Shown: positions 1 to 10,129 of the stretch, in pieces | Position numbering within the stretch: the first letter of the stretch is position 1 | Layout: each line of letters opens with the position of its first letter | NCBI GenBank assembly: GCA_963383645.1 | Contig: OY726565.1 | Coordinates: 34,632,529-34,696,528 of the forward strand | From: Muscardinus avellanarius | Taxonomy: Eukaryota; Chordata; Mammalia; Rodentia; Gliridae | Direction: 5' to 3' | Length of the DNA: 64,000 nucleotides | Program-made: the position numbers and the translations under genes | The notes under the pieces: model-generated | Told to the model about the DNA's origin: nothing | The model's input: the letters and a program-made list of their open reading frames with translations, nothing else | Database searches by the model: none

Positions 1-290
1 CCCCAACAGTGGTTTTGCCTTACGGCAGGCTCCTATCCCGGCAACACTGGCCCCAGCACTGGCCTCACCGCATTGCAGGCTCTAATCCCGGCCTCGGAGG
101 CCCCAACACCAGCCTCGCCTCATGGCAGGCTCTGATCCTGGCCTCACTGGCCCCAGCACCGGCCTCGCCTCATGCCAATTTCCTATCCTGGCCTCACTGG
201 CCCCAACACCGGCCTTGCCTCCCGGAAGGCTCCTATCCTGGCCTCAGAGGCCCTGGCACCAGCCTTGCTGTGCTGCGGGCTCTGGTCTCT
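1..290. repeat. 50-bp minisatellite (about 5.5 units, runs off the left edge)
   Basis: Five complete units start at exactly 25, 75, 125, 175 and 225, and a decaying sixth starts at 275. Units share a GCAGGCTC-TATCCTGGCCTC core followed by -TGGCCCCA-CACCGGCCT. The register is exact with no indels; divergence between units is moderate. The GC-rich array gives open but meaningless reading frames. Confidence 0.93.
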
Positions 291-334
291 GTCACTGTGA
301 GCAGTTTGTCTACAGACGTTCCCTTTTTTCTTCC

Positions 335-760
335 TTTTTTTTTTTTTTAATATGAGAAAGAAATACATGTCTTTTGCAAAAGCTGGGAGCCTAAATACCT
401 GGTGGCAATGAATTTTGTCTCCCCTTCGAAGGCAGAGGTCCACAGCTTCACTACAGAGAGCAGGCTCTGCTGCTCCTTGTGCACCCTGGCCTCCTGCACT
501 ACAGAGAGGAGCGTGGTGGCCATGAAGGCTGATGTGTCCCAAACATGCAGCATGGTGGCCAACCCAGCTATGTGGGGCCCCTTCTGATATGCCCCAAACA
601 CTTTTACCACTTAGCCTGTTGTCCAGAATTCCTGAGCATGTGGGGCAGAAGCAATCTACTTTTGGGGAGATTTCCTCAAACTTTCTGGCTAAAATGCCCC
701 CCTAGATGATGCTTGAAGAACATTTAGAAGCAAAAACACTAGCCACAACAGCCCTGAGCC
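335..760 (-). pseudogene. Candidate processed pseudogene, source gene not recognised
   Basis: On the minus strand an open frame of 87 codons (610 down to 347) ends in a stop immediately followed by a run of A (T335-348 on the plus strand), which is the layout of a retrocopied mRNA. A second minus-strand frame overlaps it. The region is clearly less AT-rich than the DNA to its right. I do not recognise the protein. It could instead be chance open frame in a moderately GC-rich stretch. Confidence 0.3.
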
Positions 761-2790
761 AAGGAATAACAGACAGGGTGAACAGCACAGACTGAAAATT
801 CTTCACAGGAATAGTCTGGATAGATGGAAATACAATGTATAATGGGGAGTCTAGAAAGCCATGTGCATATTCAGGGCTAAATTCTCATTCAGAAAAAAAC
901 TGAGAAGACCCTCAGCTTCCACCTCTGTCCAAATTTGGACTTCACACAAATAGAAGTGAATGCTAGACTATAATGCACCAATAAAAATATAAATTTTAAA
1001 AGAAGAAGTGAAGGCTAAGGCGGAGTTGTAAGCAGCCTGCTTAAGCATTGAGGTAGTGCTCAGTACATCCAGTCTGCAAACAGTGAAGAATTGAGTTTTG
1101 GTGGATTTGTTTTATTTATCTACTTCTTTATTTACTTTTATTTTGACTCTAAGCAGTTAGGGAAATCTCACAAATTACTAGCTGATCAGTTAGCTAATGG
1201 GCTAATAGGAGATAATTCCATAACTACACATACAACAAGCAATAATGACAGACCCTATCAAAGGGGAAAGAATTTGATTTCCAGAGTTATACATTGTAAC
1301 ATTCAAATTTTCCAGTTTTCAACAATAAATTATGAGTTTTGAAAATAAGTTATGGCCCATTCATAGTAATGTAGAATTGCCAGATTAGATACAAAACTGA
1401 CTAATATTTTATAGAACAATACCATAACTTTGTGACTATCTTCTCCACTGAGCAGAAAAGATGTTTAATTTTATTAAACAAAGCACAAGTTAACGTGCAA
1501 CTGCACTTAACCTGGGACCTTTAACTAAAATCTTAAAGTCTTGGGAAAACGGCTTATATACTCAGCTGAAATCTTAACACCCAAAAGTTTGATAAACAGA
1601 TAATTTTGTCAAACTTTCTACTGTTCTTACAAATATAAAAACCCTATTAGATCAACTATGTGGACCCTGTTTATCCAATGAATGATGGAGATAGTTGACT
1701 ATTTTGCTCTTGGCTAGAGGAGTATTCTGTGTATTATATGAGCCTATCAGTTTTACTAATCCCTCTGGCAGCCTATTTTCTCACTACCTTAGCCAGCCAC
1801 CCTCACTTAATAAAATTACTTGTAAGATTGATTGGATGCATTTTTCTAGCATTACTATTAGGGGCCAATTATACATTAAATTTTCATGGTGAGAGGAACC
1901 ATATTGCTTTATCAAATAGAGTGATAATTGTTTCATTTTGCGACTGATATGTAAAGGAAACTGAACTGCAGCATCATGTCATCCCTACCTCACAGCCTTT
2001 TAATCATTTTCTCTGCCAATTTCAGCTGTTCACAATTTAATACATCATATGCAAACGAATACACATCAATCCACATGATAGAGACAGATGTTCACATTTG
2101 AGGCATTCTACCTATAATACCTAAGTTACAAAAATCTATAACTTAACAGTATTAATTGATACCTACAAAATTTATAAGAAAAGATGTGTTGCATCACTCT
2201 AAACAGGTACTGGACAATTTATTGAACATTTTGTGTGCAATTTTGTATGTATATACCATATTTTACAGAAGGCTTTGAAATTGGTTAGAAGCGTTACATT
2301 GAATTTTTACATGAATGAGGTCATCAGTGAACCAAGAGACAGAAAAAAATGGAATATAGATAAAATAGCTCTACTAAAGACAACCCAGAATTTCAGATTC
2401 CAGCTGCATAAATAGGCCTTGGCAGTCTGGGAAACACTCAATTTTTATTCCCTACGCATTTTGGATGCCTTCCTACCATTAGCCCCTGTGTATAAAAGCA
2501 AAATAATTTGTTTTTGAAACATGAAATTATTACAAAAATAATTTTAATGTGCTGGACATTGTGATACCAAAACTCAGTTATGGCTAATCTTCTAAATTAA
2601 GATTAATTTTCAGGCAAGACTTAAAAAGAGGTTATTCTTTGGGTTAACCTTTCCATAATTCTTGTCAATTGAGAGGCAAATTTTGAAACATCTCTTTTTT
2701 CAAGTTTGAGAAAAAAGTAATCTTGTCTTAGAAGTTATTACAATTACCTAGAAGTTAGTTAGTAAATATATTAGTCAATCCCCACTTAAA
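761..2790. other. AT-rich intergenic DNA, nothing recognised
   Basis: No SINE, L1 or exon signature seen. It contains one hydrophobic open frame (1729-1947) with no family match that I can name. The phrase AATGCACCAATAAAA at about 969 recurs at about 9109 and 34993 and probably marks the 3' end of a retroposon. Confidence 0.5.
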
Positions 2791-2834
2791 GCAAGTTTTT
2801 TTTTTTTTTTTTTTCATTTAGAAGGATAGTTTAA

Positions 2835-3041
2835 AGCTAGGCGTGGTGGCACACGCTTGTAATCCCCACACTTGGGAGGCTGTGACAGGAGGATTGCACA
2901 GGTTTGAAGCCAGCCTCAGCTACTTAGTGAGTGAGGCTCTCAGCAATTAGTGAGACCGTGTTTCCAAATAAAATACAAAAACATAAGTCTGGGAGTGTAG
3001 CCCGGAGGTAGAAATCCCCTGGGTTCCATCCCCAGTACTAC

Positions 3042-3069
<28 letters not shown>
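2835..3069 (+). mobile_element. B1-dID SINE, full length
   Basis: Head begins GGCGTGGTGGCACACGC, the linker is A-rich, the tail matches the ID-like part ending in CCCCAGTACTAC, and a 27-base A-run follows. The CCCTGGGTTCCATCCCC box of the tail is intact. Confidence 0.93.
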
Positions 3070-3072
<3 letters not shown>

Positions 3073-3218
3073 TAGTTTAAATTAAATAATAGATGAATTT
3101 TTATTTTAGAGTTTTTTTTTAGGACTCAAGTATTTTGGCTTAGTATGATATTGTGATGACCATAAACACAGGGTATTTTGTTTGTTTGTTTGTTTGTTCA
3201 TTCATTTGTTTATTTTTG

Positions 3219-3400
3219 TGGTACTGGGGATTGAACTCAGGGGCATTCTATCTCTGTACCCCCATCCCTATTTTGAAACAGGGTCTCACTAAGTTGAAAG
3301 AGGGCCTCACTAGGTTGCCAAGGCTGGCCACAAACTTGTGATCCTCCTGTCTCAGTCTCCCAAGTACTGGGATTACAAGTTTACACCACCCCACCTGGCT
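3219..3400 (-). mobile_element. B1-dID SINE, antisense
   Basis: Reads GTGGTACTGGGGATTGAACTC (tail) and then the head reversed, ending CCACCTGGCT. It is preceded by a (TTTG)n tract at 3177-3198, which is its expanded A-tail. Confidence 0.9.
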
Positions 3401-3474
3401 ACAAATACAGGTTTTAAATCTTGTGTTTACCAAGGAGCAACTAGAAAAATTTAAAAGTCTAAAAATATGTCATC

Positions 3475-3708
3475 ACTGGACATGGTGGCACATGCTTATA
3501 ATCCCAATTCTTGGGAGGCTGAGACAGGAGGATCCATGTTCACAGCCAGCCTCAGCTACTTAGGCCCTCTGCAACTTAGTGAGACTCTGTTTCAAAAATA
3601 AAAAATAAAATAATCAGACTGGGAGTGTATCTCAGAGGTAGAATGTCCCTGAGTTCATTCCCCAGAACCACAAAAAAAAAAGAAAAAGAAAAAAAGAAAA
3701 AGAAAATG
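3475..3708 (+). mobile_element. B1-dID SINE, full length, aged
   Basis: Head ACTGGACATGGTGGCACATGC, linker AAAATAAAAAATAAAATAA, ID-like tail ending CCCCAGAACCAC and then an (AAAAAG)n-type tail. Confidence 0.9.
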
Positions 3709-3725
3709 TGAATATGTCATTATTC

Positions 3726-3726
<1 letters not shown>

Positions 3727-3786
<60 letters not shown>

Positions 3787-3816
3787 CCTCCCTCCCTCCC
3801 TCCCTCCCTCCCTCTC
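3727..3816. repeat. (CT)n / (CCCT)n microsatellite
   Basis: About 26 CT dinucleotides pass into about 8 CCCT units. It abuts the T-rich start of the following antisense SINE, so it probably grew from that element's A-tail. Confidence 0.95.
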
Positions 3817-4020
3817 TTTTGCGGGTCTGGGGATGGAAACCAGGGGCATTCAACCTCTGAGCTATACCCCCTACCCTGCGTTTTATTCTTTATTTTGAAA
3901 CAGGGTCTCACTAAGTTGTGGAGGACCTCACTAAGTAGCTGAGGCTGTCCGCGGACCACTATCCTCAGGTCTCAGCCTCCTGAATGCTGGGATTATAAGT
4001 GTGTACCACCTCACTCAGCT
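3817..4020 (-). mobile_element. B1-dID SINE, antisense
   Basis: Starts TTTTGCGGGTCTGGGGATGG. The GCGGGTCTGGGG variant (instead of GGTACTGGGG) recurs at 14321, 29106 and 34711 and defines a tail subgroup. Confidence 0.92.
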
Positions 4021-4210
4021 TCATATCTCATTTTAATTATTTTACCCAACCAATAACAGTATTTTCTAGAACCTAACCAATGCCCATTTTGATTTACTTA
4101 ACATAAATTATTGAAATATTGCAAAAGAAAAAGGTAGAGGGTTCACCTTAAATATACATTTTTAATTCATTCTCATTACTCCTTGGTCTACATAATATTT
4201 TGGTAATCAT

Positions 4211-4406
4211 TTTTTTCCAGTACTGGGGATGGAACCCAGGACCTTCTACCTCCAAGCTATACTCCCAGACCTATTTTTATGTTTTATTTGGAAATAGGGC
4301 CTCACTAAGTTGCTGAGAGCCTCACTAAGTAGCTTCAAACCTTTGCAATTCTCCTCTCTCAGCCTCCCAAGTACTGGGATTACAAGCATGCGCCACCATG
4401 CCCAGC
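4211..4406 (-). mobile_element. B1-dID SINE, antisense
   Basis: CAGTACTGGGGATGGAACCC at the start, GCGCCACCATGCCCAGCT at the end. Head and tail are both present. Confidence 0.92.
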
Positions 4407-4430
4407 TTTACATTTTAAAGATGTACTTAG

Positions 4431-4520
4431 GCCATGGTTGTGCCTCAGTGACAGAGTCCTTGCCCAGCATGCACAAGGCCCTGGGTTCAATGATCCCAAG
4501 CACCACACACACATACACAA
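4431..4520 (+). mobile_element. ID-type SINE (tRNA-Ala derived monomer)
   Basis: CCTCAGTGACAGAGTCCTTG corresponds to the A-box region and GGCCCTGGGTTCAATGATCCC to the B-box region of ID. It carries CAGCATGCACAAGGCC between them and ends in a short CA-rich tail. It has no B1 head. Confidence 0.8.
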
Positions 4521-4822
4521 AGGATGTACACGTCTCCTACTAGGATTTTGATGGCTTTTGTGCAATTAATCATGCTTTAACAGTCCAGATTAATGCTTAC
4601 ATATATGCAAATGTGCTTAATGATACCATCCAAATATTTGTAAAATAAATTGCTTCTATTGTATGCAAGTGTTAACATGGATATCACAGTTCTCTTCAAC
4701 AAACCAGGGGCCTGAGATATTAGAGTGCTCTCTAATATATTTTTCCCCTACATTTTTGGTGGATTACTTTGTTTTGTCACACAACAATATTTTTCTAATA
4801 TTTCCAAAAAGTGTTTATGCTT

Positions 4823-4887
4823 GTTTTGGTACTAGGGATTAAACCCAGGGGCATTCTATCTCTTAGCCACACCCCCAGCCCTTTTGA
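4823..4887 (-). mobile_element. B1-dID tail fragment
   Basis: Only the ID-like tail is present in antisense (TTTTGGTACTAGGGATTAAACCC through ACCCCCAGCCC). It is cut off where the L1 fragment begins. Confidence 0.7.
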
Positions 4888-4889
4888 TT

Positions 4890-5285
4890 TCTTGTTTTTT
4901 AAATTTTTTTAAATTGATGAATTGTAATCATACATCTTAATGAGGTTCAGGATGATAGAGGCACACATGCACACAGCACTCACTGAGCCCTCCCTCAGTT
5001 CCTACCCTACTTCCTCCTCCTTCCCATGTGAGGGAAGTGACTGACTTCGATAGGTTTGTGTATGTACATCATGTCCACTGAAGTGTTGCCCTCTTCCCCT
5101 TCCACCACCCTCAGGGCCTTCACGCACCTAAGGTTTCTCCTCTGTTGTCTGAAGTCCATATGTCCCATTTTCTCCTTAATTTATGCATATTAGGGAGAAC
5201 ATTCGACTTTTCACTTTTTGTAACTGACTAATCTAACTTAGCACAATGTTCTCCCAGTTCCATCCATTTTCCTGCAAATGACTTA
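4890..5285 (-). mobile_element. L1 3' end fragment, antisense
   Basis: Read on the minus strand, GGAAAATGGATGGAACTGG, then a TTAGATTAGTCAGTTAC-like stretch, matches the L1 3' end at 56710-56760. It ends at a T-rich tract near 4890. It lies head-to-head with the sense fragment that follows. Confidence 0.8.
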
Positions 5286-5287
5286 AA

Positions 5288-6113
5288 TAAAACAACAAAT
5301 CTCGCAAGGATATGGAGAAGTAAAAACTCTTAACACATTGTTGGTGCAATTGCAAATTAGTATAACCACGTTGGTAAACTGTGGAAGATCCTCAGAAGAA
5401 TGGGAATGAACCTAACATAAGACCTAGCAATATCATTTCTGGGCATCTACCCAAAAGAATGGAAGCCGGGCGTGGTGGCGCACGCTTGTAATCCCAGCAT
5501 TCGGGAGGCTGAAACCTGGAGGATCCCGGTTCGCAGACAGCCTCAGCTACTTAGTGAGGCCCTCTGCAACTCAGTGAGACCCGGTTTCAAAATAAAGAAT
5601 AAAAAATAGGGCAGGGGGTGTAGCTCGGAGGTCAAATGCCCCTGGGTTCCATCACCAGACCCGCAAAAAAAAAAAAAAAAAAAAGAATGGAAACCTAACT
5701 ACCAGACTAATGCTCATGTATCTGTGTATACAGCTGCACAATTCACAATTGCCAAACTGTGGAACCAGCTGAGATATCCATCAACACATGAATGAATTAC
5801 AAAACTATGGAATATATACACATGTTCTATAAAAAGAATAAAGTTAGTTTCAGGGAAAAAGATGAAGAATATTATGGTAAGTGAGATTTGTCAGATAAAA
5901 AGTGAAAGTTCGGATGTTCTTCCTCATATATGGAAGCTAAGGGAAAATTGGGACACAGAAGGGATTCCAGAAGAAGGAGGAGAAAGTGAAGAAGGAACCT
6001 AACTGAGGGAGATGGGAGGAGCCTTGAGCAGAGAAACCCCTCACTGGACATGATGTACATGCATAAACTTATCAAAACCAGTCACTGTGGAGCCAATCAA
6101 GAGGGAGTGGGGT
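5288..6113 (+). mobile_element. L1 ORF2 3' end plus 3'UTR fragment, 5'-truncated
   Basis: Homologous to 56365 onward of the large L1: GGATATGGAGAAGTAAAAAC, GTTGGTGCAATTGCAAATTAG, then a decayed ORF2 C-terminus. It is interrupted by a SINE at 5464-5684. It ends where a fresh L1 5' end begins at 6114. Confidence 0.85.
5464..5684 (+). mobile_element. B1-dID SINE inside L1, with target-site duplication
   Basis: Young copy, GCCGGGCGTGGTGGCGCACG, with an intact linker and tail. It is flanked by perfect 11-bp repeats AAAAGAATGGA at 5453-5463 and 5681-5691. Confidence 0.97.
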
Positions 6114-7973
6114 GGACTTCTGGGAAGATGGCGACAGAGAAAAGTGGGGCTTACGAGCCCCGCTAACAACCAATCTCTATTACCACAAAATCAGTGCCTT
6201 TCATAGCCAGAAAACACCATCAGCAGAGAAACAAAAAATGTAAATACAAGGGACAGAAAAAGAGGACTGGAAAAACAAGACACCAGAAAGAAACCAGACC
6301 GCAGTGCTGCAGACGGAACCATGGTGTGGAGCTGCGCGGGCGCCATCTTTACTCGCAGCACTAGGCTTCAGAGAGGAGGGGGACTCAGAATGGAGCTTAG
6401 AGCCACAAAGGAGATACGCTGACCTCACGCCCGAGGACGCAGCAGCGGTGAGTTCACCGGATGGCACCAGACTAACGCACTCAACAGCCCACCAGGCTCC
6501 AGAGAGGAGCGGCAGACAGCGAGCCGAGGTGAGCCACTGCAGATAATCCAGGTGGAATTCAGCAGTTTTTCAGCGAGGGAGCGTCTAAAGCTCCCAGAGG
6601 CTGGGCTCAGCACACCCTGCAGGGACTCAGAGCAGAGCTCAAAACCAGAGAAGAAATACACCAGCCTCACGGCTGAGGGTGTGGCAGTGGCACCATATTG
6701 CCACCAGCGGTGGCAGCAGCAAATTCACCGAGTCCACTACAGCTCCATCAGCGCACTCAACAACAGTGAGTTAAATTGCGACCCCTAGAGGAGAAATCCC
6801 AGTACTGCACTCCCAGGGACTTGACCCAGTGGGGGAGTGGCAGTGGCACAGATAGCACACCATAGGAGAAGGCCTAACCTGGCACCCCCCATGGTCTAAA
6901 GCAGCCTCGATTGACTCCCAGGGTCTGAGACTCTGCAATACAACCCAGTAAAGGAGTAATGGGGACCAAGATACCACAGACTTGAGATCCAGAGCACCTT
7001 AAGTGAAGTCGTAGTGACCCAAGGGAAGAACCCAGAGAAGGCACAAACTTTCGAAATCATGGGAAAGAGGAATAACAATGGAGCAATGAATGCCCACAAC
7101 CCCACAACATCAGAACCTGATAAAACAGAAATTCAGAGATTTCTAGAAGATCAAATCAGGAAAATAACTGTAGAAATAATAGAGGTGTTTCTAAAAGAAT
7201 TCAGAGAGCACCAAAAAGAGATAAAGGATGCAATTAATGAAATAAAGGCCTCAATTTAAAATACAAACAACCGATTAGACCAAATGGAGAATAGAATCTC
7301 GCTCTTAGAAGATGATCATTCAGAAAATGAATGCATAGTTTCTAATTTAGAAAAAAAATCCGACAGCAGGAATCTGACATTGAAGAAATATGGGCCCATT
7401 TTAAGAGAGCTAACCTAAGAATAATTGGAATAGAGGAGGGAAAAGAAGGTGAAACCAAAGGGATCAACAATCTCTTCAAGGAAGTAATAGCAGAAAATTT
7501 TCCAGACATAGAGCAAGAGGTCGATACACAGGTCCAGGAAACTTATAGAACTCCCTTTAGACAGGATCGGAAAAGAGGATCCCCACGCCACATAATTGTC
7601 AAAATGACCAATGTGGAAGCCAAGCAGAGAATCTTAAAGGCAACAAAAACAAAGGGCCAAGTGACATTCAGAGGCAAACCAATTAGAATCACTCCAGACT
7701 TCCCAAACCAAGTCATGAGAGTCAGAAGGGCTTGGAGTAACATATTCCAAACTCTGAAAGAAAACAACTTCCAGCCAAAAATTTCCTACCCAGCAAAACT
7801 TTTTATCAAATTAGATGGGGAAATAAGAAGCTTCCACGACAAACAGAAACTGAAGGAATTTATGTCTTCAAAACCAGCGCTAGAGAAAATACTCAGAGAT
7901 TAACTACAAAGAAGAAATAGGTAACACACACCAGAACCAGAGAAACAAGATTTTCCATCCAAAGGACAACTAA
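6114..7973 (+). mobile_element. L1 copy 1: 5'UTR and ORF1 only
   Basis: The 5' end GGACTTCTGGGAAGATGGCG is the same as in the copies at 49955 and 62168, so this is a genuine L1 start with a 945-bp 5'UTR. The 5'UTR holds two copies of a monomer-like unit (GGACTCAGA at 6381 and 6623). Homology stops right after the ORF1 stop codon near 7973, with no ORF2, 3'UTR or poly-A. It was therefore cut by a deletion or rearrangement, not by normal 5' truncation. Confidence 0.93.
7059..7972 (+). pseudogene. L1 ORF1 pseudogene (RNA-binding ORF1p)
   Basis: The ATG at 7059 begins MGKRNNNGAMNA, the same start as in the other two L1 copies. The reading frame breaks at an in-frame stop (TAA, 7257-7259) and again at a poly-A frameshift near 7350. 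The C-terminal half is then open from 7604 to 7903, with the typical VTFRGKPIRITPDFPNQ and YPAKL-IKLDGEIRSF segments of the RRM and C-terminal domains. ORF1p normally forms coiled-coil trimers that coat L1 RNA; this copy cannot. Confidence 0.92.
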
Positions 7974-8019
7974 GATTGGTTATCTGTGGGGATTAATTAT
8001 TTATGTTAGTCTTTTACCT

Positions 8020-8690
8020 ATCTCTAAATTGTATTGTTTGCTTTTATTGGTGCTAATTTTTAGGATTTCTAGTTGGAATATTAATATACCTTCAGATATA
8101 GCATTTGGAAATATTTTATCCCATTCTATCAGTAACTTTTAACTCTGTTTACATTGTCTTTGGATATACAATATATATATATATTTTTTTAGGGAGTTTG
8201 TTTACCCTTCTGTTTCCTGTGCCATTGAAATCATACCCAAGAAATCACTGCCAATTTCAATGTTGTGAGGTTTTATGACCCAGATTTTCTTCTAAATGTT
8301 TATAGTCTTAAGATTTATATTTAGGTCTTTTATCTATTTTGAGTTAATAGTTGTATATGGTGTTAGGTAAGGGTCTAATTTTATTCTTTTTCATGTAATT
8401 ATTATTTTTCAACAATATTTAGTTAAAAGATTATTATTTCCTCCACCAAATGTTCGTGGAAACCTTGTCAAAAATAACTTGACAATATATGGAATAATTT
8501 ATCTCTAGAATTTTATTTAACTCCAATGGTTTATATATCTGCCTTTAGAACAGTACTACACTGTTTCAATTATTGTAGCTTTATATGGTTTGAAATCAGA
8601 AAATATACATCTTCTAGTTTTGTTCTTTTTCGAGATCTTTTTGGGTATCTAGAGTCCATATTCCATATTAGAATAGATTTTTTTCTAAAA
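8020..8690 (-). mobile_element. Ancient L1 ORF2 fragment, antisense
   Basis: The T-rich plus strand follows the order of the complement of old mammalian L1 ORF2 (GGTGTTAGGTAAGGGTCTAA, CCTTGTCAAAAATAACTTGAC, TAGCTTTATATGGTTTGAAATC). It is much more diverged than the three sciurid L1 copies. Confidence 0.75.
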
Positions 8691-9251
8691 TATAAATAAA
8701 TAAATGTATGATAGTTTCACCTAAAAAAAGAAAAAAATATTCTCTGGTAAGAAAGAAAGCAAAAAGAAATATTGAAATGTTATCTTTAAGTCATCAAAAG
8801 CTTGGTATCAGACAAATGGAACTGTTATGTGAGATTATCTTTGTTAATTTTGGATAAATTGCTGTAAAACTAGATGTCAACCAATAAGCCAAGCATGGGA
8901 AGAAACTGGGTGGGGATCGGGTAGGGGCTAACTGGGCGATGTGTGCGTGTATGTCTACAAAAGTTTTTTTTTTTTTTATCCCAATATTATGTATGAATAC
9001 AGTGCACCAAAAAAAAATTAAAAAAAAGAGGGAGTGTGATGGGAACTGGGGGAGTGCTATGTGCATGCATGCCTCTATCACTTTGAACTTCAACAAAATA
9101 TATAATTTAAATGCACCAATAAAAAAGAGGTTAAAAGAAAAAGGTTAAAGAAAGGAAGAAGATAAAGGTAAAAGTAATCCCTAAAATTTCCATGTAGTCC
9201 ACAAACATTTAAGAAACAGAAAGTGAATGGCCCTTTGTCTCTCTGGGGGAG
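8691..9251. other. Intergenic DNA with a probable retroposon 3' terminus
   Basis: A stretch ending AATGCACCAATAAAAAAGAGG at about 9110, with a GTGATGGGAACTGGGGGAG segment before it, looks like the 3' end of an L1-type element plus A-tail. No coding sequence seen. Confidence 0.4.
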
Positions 9252-9556
9252 AGGTACTGAGGATTGAACTTAGGGACATTCTACACCCCCAGCTCTTTTG
9301 TCTCTTGTCTCTCTCTCCCCTCCCTCCTTCCCCACTTCCTACTTCCTCCTTCCTCCTCCTCCTCCTCCTCCTCCTCCTCCTCCTCCTCCTCCTCCTCCTC
9401 CTCCTTCTTCTTCTTCTTCTTCTTCTTCTTCTTCTTCTTCTCTCTCTCTCTCTCTTAAAACAGAGTCTCACTAACTTGTTGTCCTCAAACCTCCAATCCC
9501 CCTGTCTCAGCCTCCCCAATCCTGGGATTTGGGGCATGTACCATCATCCCTAGCTA
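9252..9556 (-). mobile_element. B1-dID SINE, antisense, split by an expanded microsatellite
   Basis: The tail (GGTACTGAGGATTGAACTTAG) ends near 9296 and the head resumes at about 9457 (AAAACAGAGTCTCACTAAC) and runs to 9556. The roughly 20-bp A-rich linker between the two monomers is replaced by about 150 bp of pyrimidine repeats. Confidence 0.9.
9351..9457. repeat. (TCC)n / (TTC)n / (TC)n microsatellite
   Basis: About 17 CTC/TCC units pass into about 13 TTC units and then CT dinucleotides. It lies inside the SINE linker and produces poly-Arg, poly-Leu and poly-Ser frames that are not genes. Confidence 0.97.
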
Positions 9557-9702
9557 TAGCAAAGGAGCTTGTAGGCTAGAGCAGTGGTTCTTAATACTAG
9601 CTACACTCTATAATTACCCCAGGTATGATTTTCAAAAGATAAAAAGGATGCCTGTTTGTACGTCTGTGTTCCCTGCATTCTGGTCATGTGAAATTAGACA
9701 AA

Positions 9703-9906
9703 TCCACGTATGCCTTGCATAAGGACATTTTGCTCAAGGACAAGGCCACATATAAGAGGGTGGTCCCATATAGCCTAGGTGTTCAGTGGGCAGTACCATC
9801 TAGGTCTCTGTGTAGGTATACTACACAATATTTGCACAACAAAATTCCTAAAGTGGTACTTCTCAGAGAGGATCCCAGCCCTGTCTTTAAGCAGGACATG
9901 ACTACT
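9703..9906. mobile_element. Short DNA-transposon relic (Tigger/mariner-type MITE)
   Basis: The ends form imperfect terminal inverted repeats: ATGCCTTGCATAAGGACA near 9709 against ATGTCCTGCTTAAAGACA read on the minus strand near 9900 (13 of 18 match). The interior (GGTGGTCCCATA, TAGCCTAGGTGTTCAGTGGGC) resembles a mammalian Tigger-type non-autonomous family. The exact family name needs a repeat-library search. Confidence 0.5.
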
Positions 9907-10129
9907 TAGCTCGCTTAGCCTGTGCTGTATGTGTATGATGAAGACAGCAAGGCAGACCTCCTGGCTCCGGCTTACCCCATCCTGCTACAGGGCGTGCAGG
10001 CCACAGGTTGCTGCAAGTGAAGTGCGGTAATAGGTAACTACATTGCTGGAAGAGTGTTTGGTCCCTTGGACAATGGAGAGAAACATGAAGATGCGAAGAA
10101 AACACGAGAGGAACGTCTGATTAACTGGG

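Noticed and set aside
1695..1947. Hydrophobic open frames that look membrane-like
   Set aside because: Two overlapping frames, no family match and no promoter or exon signals. I considered mitochondrial DNA insertion but found no matching mitochondrial gene.
3727..3816. CRISPR-like or regulatory array
   Set aside because: It is a simple (CT)n/(CCCT)n microsatellite, and the genome is mammalian.
4431..4520. A tRNA-Ala gene
   Set aside because: Box A and B regions are present, but the sequence is an ID SINE with a degenerate cloverleaf and an A/CA-rich tail; the same holds at 18174 and 31865.
9227..9553. Poly-Leu, poly-Ser and poly-Arg open frames
   Set aside because: Translations of a pyrimidine microsatellite inside a SINE.
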